Positions 52,062-63,540 of a stretch of 64,000 nucleotides of DNA are shown here, piece after piece. The stretch spans positions 62,001-126,000 of the forward strand of contig CAJJCB010000018.1 of the NCBI GenBank assembly GCA_905182565.1, read 5' to 3'. This stretch comes from Acidimicrobiaceae bacterium (GTDB taxonomy: Bacteria > Actinomycetota > Acidimicrobiia > Acidimicrobiales > Poriferisodalaceae). Every line of letters begins with the position of its first letter. Positions within the stretch are counted from its first letter, which is position 1. The translations under genes and the position numbers were made by a program. The notes beneath the pieces are model-generated. The model had not been told where the DNA came from. It searched no databases and was given only the letters and a program-made list of their open reading frames with translations.

Positions 52062-52499
52062 TTGACTGGTGTCGCTATCGGATCAGACCATGCTGGTTAT
52101 AGTTTGAAATGTCTCATCTTGGCTCATCTTCAACAAGCGGGTAATAAGGTAAAAGATTTAGGAACTTTTAGCGATGATCGAGTTGACTATCCGGATTACG
52201 GGGCGCTCGTTGGGAGAGCAGTCGCCGATGGAGAATTCTCAAGTGGCATAGTCGTGTGCGGAAGTGGAATAGGAATAGTTATGGCTGCTGGGAAAATTCC
52301 TGGTATCAGAGCTGCCACTGTTCACGACAGTACGTCGGCTCGTTTAGCTCGGGAACATAATGACGCAAATGTCATCGGCTTGGGAGCGCGTTTGGTTGGA
52401 GAGCAAACAGCGCTAGATGCTGTTGATGCATATTTGAGTGCGGTATTCTTGGGTGGCCGTCACGGAGATCGGGTAAAAAAACTCAATCTATTAGATTAG
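52062..52499 (+). CDS. rpiB: Ribose-5-phosphate isomerase B
   Basis: 145 residues from a TTG with AGGGAG six bases upstream, which gives the family N-terminus TGVAIGSDHAGYSLK; the longer frame from 52014 adds an unrelated stretch. It interconverts ribose- and ribulose-5-phosphate. The catalytic Cys is in VVCGSGIGIVMAAGK, and DYPDYG and HDSTSARLAREHNDANVIGLG form the rest of the site. Lies between the PrmC-Sua5 fusion and glyA. Confidence 0.94.
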   Translation: MTGVAIGSDHAGYSLKCLILAHLQQAGNKVKDLGTFSDDRVDYPDYGALVGRAVADGEFSSGIVVCGSGIGIVMAAGKIPGIRAATVHDSTSARLAREHNDANVIGLGARLVGEQTALDAVDAYLSAVFLGGRHGDRVKKLNLLD

Positions 52500-52555
52500 G
52501 AACATTAATTAGTGTCAGTCAGTGCACAATTTAAGGCATGCTCTCTGTCTCCCCG

Positions 52556-52575
52556 AAATCTTTAATGAAAGATTT
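52556..52575 (+). promoter_or_regulatory. Hairpin AAATCTTT-AATG-AAAGATTT directly before glyA
   Basis: A perfect 8-bp stem with a 4-base loop ending five bases before the glyA ATG. No other Shine-Dalgarno is visible; the GAAAG that could serve lies within the stem. It may be the rpiB terminator (five Ts follow) or a translation-control hairpin for glyA. Confidence 0.5.
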
Positions 52576-52579
52576 TTAA

Positions 52580-53842
52580 ATGATGTCTTCGAGTAATGAG
52601 ATTTGGACCGCTTCAGCTGATGTTGAAATCCAAGAGCTGATACAAGCTGAAAGGCATCGACAAGGATCTAGCCTGCAGCTAATTGCCTCTGAGAACTTCG
52701 CGTCGCCTGCTGTTATGGCCGCCACAGGGAGCCCATTCACCAACAAATATAGTGAGGGTTACCCAAGCCGTCGTTATTACGGCGGTAATGTTCATGTTGA
52801 CAAAGTAGAACAACTCGCCATTGACAGGGTAAAAAGTTTGTTCGGGTCAGAGCATGCAAATGTTCAGCCCCACTCTGGCTCATCGGCGAACGCAGCAGTT
52901 TACTTGGCTCTATTAGAGATCGGCGACACCGTATTGGGTATGAGCCTTGATCACGGCGGGCATCTAACTCATGGCTCAGCTGTAAACTTCAGTGGTAAAT
53001 TTTACAACTTCATTTCCTATGGCTTAAATGAAGACGATGAAAGAATAGATTATGAAGAGATGCAAAGAATTGCTCGAGAGCATCGACCTAAGCTGATCGT
53101 GGCAGGAGCTACCGCTTACTCCAGAAAAATAGACCCTGAGCCTTTTCGTGACATTTGTGATGAAATTGGTGCGTACTTTATGTTTGACGCTGCTCATATA
53201 GCTGGCTTGATCGCTGGAGGTCAACACCCCAACCCTGTTCCGTCTGCTGACGTAGTTACGTTCACCACTCATAAGACGCTGCGCGGTGCGCGAGGGGGTT
53301 GCATCCTTTCAACGAGTGAATTAGCTAAAAAAATTGATTCTGCCGTTTTTCCTGGCACTCAGGGTGGCCCATTAGAGCACGCGATCGCTGCTAAAGCTGT
53401 CGGGTTTCATGAGGCGTTGGACCCGGCATTTAAGACCTACACAAAACGTATAGTTGAGAATGCTAATACATTAGCATCGGCGCTAACCGAGCGTGGATTT
53501 CGGCTTGTGTCAGGTGGAACTGATAACCACTTGTTACTGGTTGATCTGCGGACCTTTGACGCCGACCTTACAGGTAAAGCAGCGCAAGAGAATCTAGATA
53601 TCGGAGGAGTGACACTTAATCGAAACAGTATCCCAAATGATTCTAGGTCTCCTTTCATAACTAGTGGCATCCGTATGGGAACTGCATCAGTTACTACTCA
53701 AGGAATGGGCCCAGATGAAATGGTGATGATTGCAGACTTCACCGCTCGTATTCTGCGCGCTAAATCAGATGAGGAAAAAATTGGAAATATTCGATGTGAA
53801 GTGGCCGAGTTGTGTGCATTATTTCCGCCCTACCCAGAATAA
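52580..53842 (+). CDS. glyA: Serine hydroxymethyltransferase
   Basis: 420-residue PLP enzyme interconverting serine and glycine with tetrahydrofolate, the main source of one-carbon units. [62 protein letters not shown], and the PLP-lysine motif [14 protein letters not shown] are all intact. A second ATG one codon later is an alternative start. No conventional ribosome binding site is visible; a hairpin abuts the start. Confidence 0.96.
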   Translation: MMSSSNEIWTASADVEIQELIQAERHRQGSSLQLIASENFASPAVMAATGSPFTNKYSEGYPSRRYYGGNVHVDKVEQLAIDRVKSLFGSEHANVQPHSGSSANAAVYLALLEIGDTVLGMSLDHGGHLTHGSAVNFSGKFYNFISYGLNEDDERIDYEEMQRIAREHRPKLIVAGATAYSRKIDPEPFRDICDEIGAYFMFDAAHIAGLIAGGQHPNPVPSADVVTFTTHKTLRGARGGCILSTSELAKKIDSAVFPGTQGGPLEHAIAAKAVGFHEALDPAFKTYTKRIVENANTLASALTERGFRLVSGGTDNHLLLVDLRTFDADLTGKAAQENLDIGGVTLNRNSIPNDSRSPFITSGIRMGTASVTTQGMGPDEMVMIADFTARILRAKSDEEKIGNIRCEVAELCALFPPYPE

Positions 53843-53983
53843 GAGCGTCGAGTACTTTTGCCAAGCCGTTTAAGACTCGGTTCAGGCTGTATAGGCAGAG
53901 TTTCGAGCAGTTTGTTAACCCTTAACGCTTGTGCCGGGCGCGGTTCGCCTCACCCTAGCTAAGCTAAAGATCAGGAGGACTTA

Positions 53984-55099
53984 GTGAATCGGTTGCTAGA
54001 GCACGCTGGGATTCTCCTCATAGCTGCGGTGGTTACTTACTTATTTACTTTTGTAGTGAGGCGCTTAGGTCCGAAGTTTGGTGCTGTTGTGGAGCCGAAC
54101 GAGAGGCGAGTGCACGAGAGCGCTACCACCACTGGTGGCGGTGCAGCAATGTTTTTAGGCTTGGTAGTAGCGTTAGCTTCGGCTAGCCGGCTAGGTGGTT
54201 TTAGGGAGGTTTTCGCCGGTTCTTCAGAGGCGTTAGCAATCCTCATTGCAGCGAGCGTTATGTTCGGAATCGGTGCTATAGATGATTTACGGGAACTGTC
54301 TGCGCCAGCTAAAGTAGCTGGCCAAGTGCTCGCAGCCAGCTTGTTAGCGATTCTTGGTGTCACACTTTTTTACTTTCGTATTCCTTTTGGTCAGCTAGTC
54401 GTGCTCTCGGCAGACTGGGCTACTTTGGTTACTGTTCTTTTAGTCGTCGTAGTCGCAAACGCAGTTAACTTAATCGATGGTTTAGATGGCTTAGCTGCAG
54501 GCACAGTAGCAATCGCGGCCGGCGCTTTTTACGTGTACAGCGGTGAGTTGCAGCGAGCGGGACTAATCGATGAATCGAATATTGGCCCGCTTCTCGCTTT
54601 GGTGACCTTGGGAATTTGCTTAGGATTTTTACCGCACAACTTTCATCCCGCAAGAATATTCATGGGAGATGGTGGCGCACTGTTACTCGGCCTTCTCATG
54701 GCATCTGCCACGATGACAGTCGGTGGGCGCGTTGCAGATCAATTCAGCGGGCAAGTTTATTTCTTTTTTGCGCCGATTGTGATCCCATTCTTAATTCTCG
54801 GTGTTCCACTAGTAGATGTCGCACTTGCCGTGATCCGACGTGCTTATAGACGAGAAGGTATCGCTACGGCCGATAAAGATCACCTGCATCATCGTTTGTT
54901 GCGAATGGGGCACGGACATAGAAGAACGGTTGCCTTGCTTTGGGCTTGGACCGCCTTATTATCTTGTGTAGCTCTGGCACCTACTCTTACAGGAAACGGA
55001 GATGCTCTTTTACCCTTTGGACTTTTGGGCGTCGCATTTCTGTTGTTTCTTTTGTTACGCCCTCGTTTCAAAGCCGAGGAAGGTATTGGCACGGCATAG
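53984..55099 (+). CDS. wecA: Undecaprenyl-phosphate GlcNAc-1-phosphate transferase (WecA/TagO type)
   Basis: 371-residue polytopic enzyme (about 11 membrane helices) moving a sugar-1-phosphate onto undecaprenyl phosphate, the first step in wall polymer or arabinogalactan-linker synthesis. Motifs: GAIDDLRELSAPAK (about 97-110), NLIDGLDGLAAG, FLPHNFHPARIFMGDGGALLLG, and a cytoplasmic histidine motif in DKDHLHHRLLRMGHGHRRT. GTG start with AGGAGG upstream. The equivalent gene (rfe, Rv1302) sits at the same place before the ATP synthase genes in M. tuberculosis. Confidence 0.92.
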   Translation: MNRLLEHAGILLIAAVVTYLFTFVVRRLGPKFGAVVEPNERRVHESATTTGGGAAMFLGLVVALASASRLGGFREVFAGSSEALAILIAASVMFGIGAIDDLRELSAPAKVAGQVLAASLLAILGVTLFYFRIPFGQLVVLSADWATLVTVLLVVVVANAVNLIDGLDGLAAGTVAIAAGAFYVYSGELQRAGLIDESNIGPLLALVTLGICLGFLPHNFHPARIFMGDGGALLLGLLMASATMTVGGRVADQFSGQVYFFFAPIVIPFLILGVPLVDVALAVIRRAYRREGIATADKDHLHHRLLRMGHGHRRTVALLWAWTALLSCVALAPTLTGNGDALLPFGLLGVAFLLFLLLRPRFKAEEGIGTA

Positions 55100-55554
55100 A
55101 GCCCCATAGCTAATCAGATTTCTGAATTCGAGAATAAGGTTCGAATAGCTTTAAGTTTCGTTGAGCGGCACTTGTTATGCCCTTCATCGATGAAGACCAA
55201 AGCCGTGAAGGGAAATTTGTCTCTATTCGTGTGTGGCAGAGTCTTTAATTTGGCGTCACAGTTAATTTCGTCGGTGCTCTATCTTGGTTTGCTGGTGTGG
55301 TTGTGAGTCATTTCGCCGGACAAGCATTCTTATTGGTACAGAATCCATAATGCTATGGAATTGCCTAGCATGTTGATTATCGTTCTTAGACTCGCAACCC
55401 TGCTCTCTCCTGTCAGATGGGGGAATAATCTTAGGATTTAGCATTGGTCTAGGGCGGTGAAGAGGGTGGGTTACTTGCAAGGCTAGTTAGTTGCTAATAA
55501 GTTGCAGATGTTGTTCTTAATTCAGCGTTGACTATTTTGGAGACTATCTAAGGT
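55100..55554. other. Long non-coding leader region before the ATP synthase operon
   Basis: 455 bases without a supported gene. It holds an inverted repeat CCCTTCA...TGAAGGG (about 55176-55211) that overlaps a palindrome CTTCATCGATGAAG, so two exclusive hairpins are possible. Near the operon a weak TTGTTC-16-TATTTT lies at 55511-55538. The ATP synthase promoter is probably in this region, but none stands out. Confidence 0.4.
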
Positions 55555-55929
55555 ATGCGAAACCCAGTTTTGCGAAAGCAAACCCAAAGCATTGGGAACG
55601 ATGATGGTTTTGCCAAGGCTGTTGAAATAGTCGTAACGCCGGGTATCTTTGCGGCTCTCGGTTGGTTGCTAGATAAATCTTTTGGTAGTGGACCGTGGCT
55701 TGCTTTTTCTCTTGGACTAGTTGCCTTCTTGACAAAAATCACCGCAGAGTGGTGTCGGTACTCGGGACGTATGGCCAATATTGAGGCAGACATGAAAAGC
55801 GAACGTGCTTCTGCAAAAATTGATTTAACACCTCCGGAAGAGATTTATGATGCTTTGCCAACAGGTGTGACTCTTAACACTGAGACACGAGAGGATGAGG
55901 ATGAATCAGGCGGTGAGGCAAGGTGGTAG
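55555..55929 (+). CDS. AtpZ/AtpI-like membrane protein
   Basis: 124 residues with a two-helix hairpin (about 22-40 and 48-66: VEIVVTPGIFAALGWLLDKSFGSGPWLAFSLGLVAFL), then an amphipathic charged C-terminus rich in Glu and Asp. The pattern fits AtpZ, a small protein at the head of many atp operons thought to help Mg2+ or c-ring assembly. It overlaps the next gene by seven bases. Confidence 0.72.
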   Translation: MRNPVLRKQTQSIGNDDGFAKAVEIVVTPGIFAALGWLLDKSFGSGPWLAFSLGLVAFLTKITAEWCRYSGRMANIEADMKSERASAKIDLTPPEEIYDALPTGVTLNTETREDEDESGGEARW

Positions 55930-56386
55930 CTAGCAATAAAGATCTGCCTGAACTTGCAGGTTCTGAACCTGAGCGCCTCATAGTTGCCGATTTAGTCAAG
56001 CGCGGACTGAAGGTTGCTCCGATTTGGATACTTTTAGCGGGACTAATTTGGGGCATCGATGGGGCAGCTTCAGCAACGTACGGGCTAGTTCTAATTCTCG
56101 CTAATTTTGTTGTGGCTGCTGCGTTTTTGACGTGGGCTGGACGGATCTCACCGGCCGCTTTAATGGCTGCAGCTCTCGGTGGTTTTATATTTCGTTTAAT
56201 TATTCTTACAATTGCTGTTGTAGCGGTGCGAAATTTGAGTATGTTCTTACCTGTTCCTCTTGGAATTACTATAATTGTTTCGCATCTTGGGTTATTGACC
56301 TGGGAGACTCGTTATGTTTCTCTATCGTTAGCGCACCCGGGACTAGTCCCAGATGCTTCGAAGCGGATGAAAGGCCAGGAGAAGAA

Positions 56387-56390
<4 letters not shown>
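55923..56390 (+). CDS. atpI: ATP synthase protein I (AtpI-like)
   Basis: 155 residues from a GTG. Four membrane helices (about 29-46, 52-72, 80-103, 107-125), with a polar C-terminal tail. Size, topology and position before atpB are those of AtpI, an assembly factor for the c-ring that is not part of the finished complex. It overlaps atpB by a GTGA junction. Confidence 0.8.
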
Positions 56391-57470
<1,080 letters not shown>

Positions 57471-57478
57471 GGGGACAT

Positions 57479-58015
57479 ATGAACTCATTAACAATGATGC
57501 TTGCAGCATCTGAGGGCGGCGATCCGCCTAATCCGATCATTCCTGAATGGAATGAAGTCATTTGGGGATCTCTATCGTTCCTCATTCTGTTTACGGTTAT
57601 GGCTAAGTACGCTTATCCAGCCATCAAGAAAACGATGGAAGCCCGTACAGAAAAAATTCAAAATGACTTAGATGCGGCTGACACCGCTCGGACCGAAGCG
57701 GAAACCCTGCGTGGTGAATATGATTCAAAAATTGCGGAAGCTCAGGCTGAGGCATCGAGAATTATTGAAGCTGCACGAGGAGAAGCTGAGCAAGTGCGAC
57801 AAGAGCGCCTCGCAGCGATAGAGCCCGAGATAGCAGAACGCAAGGCACAAGCCGATAGCGATATTGAAGCCGCAAAGGTTAGAGCATTAACTGATGTTCG
57901 CGCTCAGGTTACAAGTCTCGCCGTGGGTGCAGCAGAAAAAGTTGTCCAGTCAAGTCTTGACGAAAGCGCTTACACAAGACTGGTCGATGAATATATTGAA
58001 TCAGTGGGCAAATAG
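57479..58015 (+). CDS. atpF: ATP synthase F0 subunit b
   Basis: 178 residues: one N-terminal membrane helix (about 28-48, VIWGSLSFLILFTVMAKYAYPAIK), then a long charged coiled coil (about 55-150) forming the peripheral stalk. Unlike M. tuberculosis, where a second b is fused to delta, b and delta are separate genes here. It begins eight bases after atpE. Confidence 0.93.
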   Translation: MNSLTMMLAASEGGDPPNPIIPEWNEVIWGSLSFLILFTVMAKYAYPAIKKTMEARTEKIQNDLDAADTARTEAETLRGEYDSKIAEAQAEASRIIEAARGEAEQVRQERLAAIEPEIAERKAQADSDIEAAKVRALTDVRAQVTSLAVGAAEKVVQSSLDESAYTRLVDEYIESVGK

Positions 58016-58118
58016 AGAGCCCAATAAGTAGTACAGCCCTTGCAATTGTTGAGGGAAATATAAGCCGCCACACGGTTCCACCCGTGGTTGGCAGCATTCG
58101 GAGAGAACGAGGAAAGTC
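58016..58118 (+). other. Intercistronic spacer with hairpin between atpF and atpH
   Basis: 103 bases, the longest gap inside the atp operon. It contains CACGG-TTCCAC-CCGTG at about 58072-58087. It may stabilise or process the mRNA, or tune stoichiometry. No gene is seen. Confidence 0.4.
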
Positions 58119-58646
58119 ATGAGCGAGAAAGTTGAGGAGTACGCAGCTGGCCTAGCCAAATTGGCTGGAGCAGAAGGCGAACTCAATCGTGTGGCTGACG
58201 AGTTGTACCAGCTTGGACAAACAGTTGAGTCGTCCGATGATCTGCGTAAGGCTCTAAGCGATCGCTCTATTCCTGCATCACGTCGTATTGGCATTCTTGA
58301 AGATCTACTTGGATCTTCAGCTTCGCCGATAACGATTAATCTAACGAGCATGTTGATTGGTGCTAATAGGGGCGGTGATCTAGCCCCTATCGCAAACGAG
58401 CTAGTTCGCCAAGCCGCTGAAGCACGCGGACAGGCTGTAGCTGAGGTTCGCACGGTAATTCCGTTAGATGATGCTCAACGAGAACGACTCTGCTCGGCGC
58501 TCTCCGGCGCAACTGGAAAAAATATCGACGTCGTCGTATTGGTAGACCCCGACATAATGGGTGGTATTATTGCCCAAGTTGGAGACACAGTATTTGATGG
58601 CTCGGTGCGTACCCGTCTCGAGAAAATGAAGGAGCGCTTGTCGTGA
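58119..58646 (+). CDS. atpH: ATP synthase F1 subunit delta
   Basis: 175 residues, the normal size for the stalk subunit that links F1 to the b dimer. [26 protein letters not shown] at the start, [12 protein letters not shown]-like central segment, and the C-terminal [27 protein letters not shown] typical of delta. Its stop overlaps the atpA GTG (GTGA). Confidence 0.94.
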   Translation: MSEKVEEYAAGLAKLAGAEGELNRVADELYQLGQTVESSDDLRKALSDRSIPASRRIGILEDLLGSSASPITINLTSMLIGANRGGDLAPIANELVRQAAEARGQAVAEVRTVIPLDDAQRERLCSALSGATGKNIDVVVLVDPDIMGGIIAQVGDTVFDGSVRTRLEKMKERLS

Positions 58647-60184
58647 CTGATCTGAGCTTCGATGTTGGCGATATTACCGCAGCGATTCAGAAAAATATGG
58701 CGGGATTCAATCCCGACATCGAATCTGGCAATGTTGGCAAAATACTTGAAATTGGTGATGGTATCGCCCGTATTTCAGGATTGCCGAATGCGTCGGTTAA
58801 TGAAATTTTAGAGTTCGAAAGTGGCGACGTTGGTCTCGCTTTGAACCTCGACGCCGATTCAATTGGTGCTGTTGTCTTAGGCAACGTCGAAAAAATTGAA
58901 GAAGGCCAAAATGTGAAGGCCACCGGACGGATTCTTTCTGTCCCAGTGGGTGACGCAGTTCTTGGTCGCGTTGTTAATGCTCTTGGTGAACCAATTGATG
59001 GTAACGGACCCATAGTTGGCGCAGAGATGCGGCGTATGGAAATCCAAGCTCCCGGTATTATGGGCCGCAAACCAGTGCATGAGCCCTTGCAAACTGGAAT
59101 CAAAGCAATCGATTCGATGATACCTGTAGGCCGTGGTCAACGAGAATTGATTATTGGCGACAGAAAAACTGGTAAAACGTCAGTAGCGATTGACACAATT
59201 CTTAACCAGGCTGGACTTGGGGTAAAGTGTATTTATGTTGCGATCGGGCAAAAAAGTTCGACTGTAGCACAGGTGGTTTCAACCCTTACCGAAGCCGGAG
59301 CGATGGATTACACCGTCGTCGTCTGTGCACCAGCCGCTGACGCAGCTCCATTCAAGTACCTAGCACCCTACGCTGGTTGTGCTATGGGTCAACATTGGAT
59401 GGAAAACGGTGAGCACGCGCTCATTGTTTATGATGATCTTTCCAAGCAGGCGGAGGCTTACAGGCAACTGTCATTGTTGCTGCGCCGCCCTCCAGGCAGA
59501 GAAGCATATCCTGGAGATGTTTTTTATCTTCACAGTCGCCTTCTCGAGCGTGCAGCCAAGCTTTCTGATGAGAATGGTGCTGGTTCTCTTACTGCATTGC
59601 CGGTAATCGAAACCAAAGCTGGCGATGTATCTGCGTATATCCCAACTAACGTTATTTCGATTACAGACGGACAGATATATCTACAAGACGATTTGTTTAA
59701 ATCTGGTGTGCGACCAGCGGTTGACGTAGGCGTATCTGTGTCTCGCGTTGGTAGCGCTGCTCAGACAAAAGCCATGAAGAGTGTGGCTGGAACCCTCAAA
59801 ATTGACTTAGCTCAATTCCGTGACTTGGAAGCATTTGCCACGTTCGGTTCCGAACTTGATGCAGTGTCTGCAGCCCAGTTAACACGTGGCTACCGATTAG
59901 TTGAGTTGCTTAAGCAGGGTCTTAACAGCCCAATGGCAGTGGAAGACCAAGTAGTTGCGCTTTATGCAGGTATAAACGGCTACCTTGACGATCTGCCGGT
60001 AGAGGATGTGCAACGTTTCGAGACTGAACTGATTGACACGATGAGAAACCGTCACTCTGGATTAGTTGAAGAGATTCGATCAACGGGCGCCATGCCTGAG
60101 GATCAGGTGAAGGCAGCAGTTGTTGCTTTCAAAGCTTCGTTCGTGAGCAGCCAGTTAACGGCTGATGGCGACGTAGAGGTCTGA
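58643..60184 (+). CDS. atpA: ATP synthase F1 subunit alpha
   Basis: 513 residues. Non-catalytic nucleotide-binding subunit: P-loop GDRKTGKTS (about 170-178), [10 protein letters not shown] in the N-terminal barrel, QMLP-equivalent [44 protein letters not shown], and the Arg finger region ISVTDGQIYL-like ([14 protein letters not shown]). GTG start overlapping atpH. Confidence 0.97.
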   Translation: MTDLSFDVGDITAAIQKNMAGFNPDIESGNVGKILEIGDGIARISGLPNASVNEILEFESGDVGLALNLDADSIGAVVLGNVEKIEEGQNVKATGRILSVPVGDAVLGRVVNALGEPIDGNGPIVGAEMRRMEIQAPGIMGRKPVHEPLQTGIKAIDSMIPVGRGQRELIIGDRKTGKTSVAIDTILNQAGLGVKCIYVAIGQKSSTVAQVVSTLTEAGAMDYTVVVCAPAADAAPFKYLAPYAGCAMGQHWMENGEHALIVYDDLSKQAEAYRQLSLLLRRPPGREAYPGDVFYLHSRLLERAAKLSDENGAGSLTALPVIETKAGDVSAYIPTNVISITDGQIYLQDDLFKSGVRPAVDVGVSVSRVGSAAQTKAMKSVAGTLKIDLAQFRDLEAFATFGSELDAVSAAQLTRGYRLVELLKQGLNSPMAVEDQVVALYAGINGYLDDLPVEDVQRFETELIDTMRNRHSGLVEEIRSTGAMPEDQVKAAVVAFKASFVSSQLTADGDVEV

Positions 60185-60190
60185 TTCGTA

Positions 60191-61159
60191 ATGGCAGGTG
60201 GTCAAGAGCGTATCCTTCGGCGAAGAATAACTTCTATTGAAGCGACTAAGAAAATCACGCGTGCTATGGAGCTGATCGCAGCATCAAGAATCGTGAAAGC
60301 TCAAGCAAGAGTCAAAGCTGCTAAACCCTACTCAGAAAAAGTAACGGCAGTAATTGCGAACCTTGCTGGAGGCGGTGCCGGGGTAGATCACCCACTGTTG
60401 AAAGAGGCCGAATCCGTTTCAAACGTGGCTTATGTAGTTGTTGCTGCAGATAGAGGTCTGTGTGGCGGCTACAACGGAAATGTGCTCCGTATGGTTGAAC
60501 GTTCGATTGCTCAAGAGAAGCAGCGTGGCGTTGGCTACAAGCTAATTCTTGCGGGTAAAAAAGCTACTGGTTATTTCTCGTTTCGTGGCTTTGATATCCA
60601 TGCTTCTTTTGCTGGCTTCTCAGATAAGCCTAATTACTCCGATGCTAAAGAGATGGCACAACTCGTTTCTACTCTCTTCGATAGCGGCGAAGTCCAAGAA
60701 GTGCGGCTGGCATATACGAAATTTATTTCTATGGGCACTCAACAAGCTGAACTTGTCCAGTTCATGCCATTACAGGCTAATGAACTGGGATCTGACGCTG
60801 CTAATGAAAGCGGTGGAGGCTATGAGTTCGAGCCAGAGCCCGCCGAGATTCTTGATAGTTTGTTGCCGCGATACGCCGAGGCTCGGTTGTATGCGGCCCT
60901 GTTAGAGGGTTCTGCGTCAGAGCACGCTGCTCGACAGCGGGCCATGAAGGCGGCAACAGATAACGCAGAAGATCTAAAAACGAATTTGACGCGGATAATG
61001 AACCGTGCGCGACAAGATTCGATTACTACCGAGATCATGGAAATCGTTAGTGGAGCTGAAGCTATGGGCGACAGTTCTTCTATCGTTATCGATGATTTAA
61101 TTTCCGAAACCCTCGAGTCTCCATTCGAGGGTATATCCACCATCGCTAACGGCGCCTGA
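60191..61159 (+). CDS. atpG: ATP synthase F1 subunit gamma
   Basis: 322 residues, the rotating central shaft. N-terminal RRRITSIEATKKITRAMELIAASRI and C-terminal MKAATDNAEDLKTNLTRIMNRARQDSITTEIMEIVSGAEA helices form the coiled coil; the central Rossmann-like part has DRGLCGGYN. It is longer than E. coli gamma (about 287) because of an insert around 195-225 and a C-terminal tail beyond the usual end. Confidence 0.96.
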   Translation: MAGGQERILRRRITSIEATKKITRAMELIAASRIVKAQARVKAAKPYSEKVTAVIANLAGGGAGVDHPLLKEAESVSNVAYVVVAADRGLCGGYNGNVLRMVERSIAQEKQRGVGYKLILAGKKATGYFSFRGFDIHASFAGFSDKPNYSDAKEMAQLVSTLFDSGEVQEVRLAYTKFISMGTQQAELVQFMPLQANELGSDAANESGGGYEFEPEPAEILDSLLPRYAEARLYAALLEGSASEHAARQRAMKAATDNAEDLKTNLTRIMNRARQDSITTEIMEIVSGAEAMGDSSSIVIDDLISETLESPFEGISTIANGA

Positions 61160-61179
61160 GCCATCAGGAGACTCATTAA

Positions 61180-62613
<1,434 letters not shown>

Positions 62614-62637
62614 TGCTTTTTATAGGAGAGGCACACC

Positions 62638-63021
62638 ATGCAGGTTGAGCTAGTTTCACCGGAGTCAGTTTTGTTTTCTGGAGAATGTTCACAAGTAGTC
62701 ACACGAACAGTAGACGGTGACGTAGCTTTTCTTGACAACCACGCAGCGTTTATCGGAGCGCTTGGAATAGGCGAGACTCAATTGTGGGCTGATGATGGTG
62801 TAGTCGCTCTTGCCATAAACGGCGGCTTTGTTGAAGTCAGCGGGAATGCTGTGACCATCTTGAGCGACGATGCCTTAGCACGTGCCGACATCGATATGGA
62901 AGCTGCGAAAGCTGATCTTGATGAGGCAGACTCTGCTTTGTTGGTTGATAGTAATGATGAGAACGCAGCATTAGCTAAAAAATGGGCCGTGACTAGGCTT
63001 CAGGTTGGCTCAAATAAATAG
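62638..63021 (+). CDS. atpC: ATP synthase F1 subunit epsilon
   Basis: 127 residues. N-terminal beta-sandwich domain (MQVELVSPESVLFSGECSQVVTRTVDGDVAFLDNHA, split) and a C-terminal helical hairpin (ARADIDMEAAKADLDEADSALL) that can inhibit rotation. The central GGFVEVSGNAVTILSDDA is typical. AGGAGAGG upstream. Last gene of the atp operon. Confidence 0.95.
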   Translation: MQVELVSPESVLFSGECSQVVTRTVDGDVAFLDNHAAFIGALGIGETQLWADDGVVALAINGGFVEVSGNAVTILSDDALARADIDMEAAKADLDEADSALLVDSNDENAALAKKWAVTRLQVGSNK

Positions 63022-63030
63022 AAATAGCTA

Positions 63031-63053
63031 ACTGTGAATTTCATTCAAACAGT
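63031..63053. terminator. Candidate terminator between atpC and hisI
   Basis: Stem ACTGT+GAAT against ATTC+ACAGT with a 2-base bulge and a TTC loop, followed by an A/T-rich run with short T stretches. It lies between convergent genes and might act in both directions. The stem is weak. Confidence 0.4.
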
Positions 63054-63066
63054 GATATTTATTTTC

Positions 63067-63480
63067 TCAAAGAAAACTAAGTGTTTCTGAATTATCTACT
63101 TTTCTATAGTAACAACCGCTCCGACCGACGCCAGATTCTGTCTTTGTGTGACATGCGCCTGCCCCATCTCGGCGAACCATATACAAAAGAGAATTCTGTT
63201 CACAATTCACACGGATTTCTACGAGGCTGAGCGTATCTCCGGACGTAGCGCCCTTGTGCCAAATCTCATGCCTGGAAGTTGAATATAAAACAGCACTTTT
63301 GCGTTCAAGAGACAATTCGAAGGCCTCTTGATTCGCGTAGCCGATAAATAAGACTTCTTTCGTATCGATCTCTTGGAGAACCACAGGAATTACTCTGTGT
63401 CCCGCTTCACCGATTGACTTGAGTTTATTAAAATCAAGTTGCTGAGTCTGACCTTCTTCAAGAATTTCGTCACCTGACAT
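63067..63480 (-). CDS. hisI: Phosphoribosyl-AMP cyclohydrolase (variant HisI)
   Basis: 137 residues from the ATG at 63480; the longer frame is not HisI-like. Third step of histidine synthesis, a zinc- and magnesium-dependent ring opening. DFNKLK at the N-terminus, GYANQEAFELSLERKSAVLYSTSRHEIWHKGATSGDT, and zinc Cys in ACHTK and SGCYYR. The Mg-binding segment usually written DCDxD is NCEQN, and eight residues are inserted between the last two Cys. This combination looks like a distinct HisI subgroup rather than a broken gene. Located just downstream of glpX on the same strand. Confidence 0.85.
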   Translation of the reverse strand: MSGDEILEEGQTQQLDFNKLKSIGEAGHRVIPVVLQEIDTKEVLFIGYANQEAFELSLERKSAVLYSTSRHEIWHKGATSGDTLSLVEIRVNCEQNSLLYMVRRDGAGACHTKTESGVGRSGCYYRKVDNSETLSFL

Positions 63481-63506
63481 AGTTCTTGAGCATATGTCCC
63501 AAGGGA

Positions 63507-63540
63507 CGTAAATCAATATTGAATCTCCAATTGATTTACG
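63507..63540 (-). other. 11-bp perfect inverted repeat between glpX and hisI
   Basis: CGTAAATCAAT pairs with ATTGATTTACG across a 12-base loop. The glpX stop codon lies in one arm. No T tract follows, so it is not a standard terminator; it may protect or process the glpX-hisI mRNA. Confidence 0.5.

Noticed and set aside
56132-56386. An extended N-terminus for atpB
   Set aside because: This part overlaps the conserved atpI gene in another frame and has no subunit a features; the GTG at 56387 has a good ribosome binding site.
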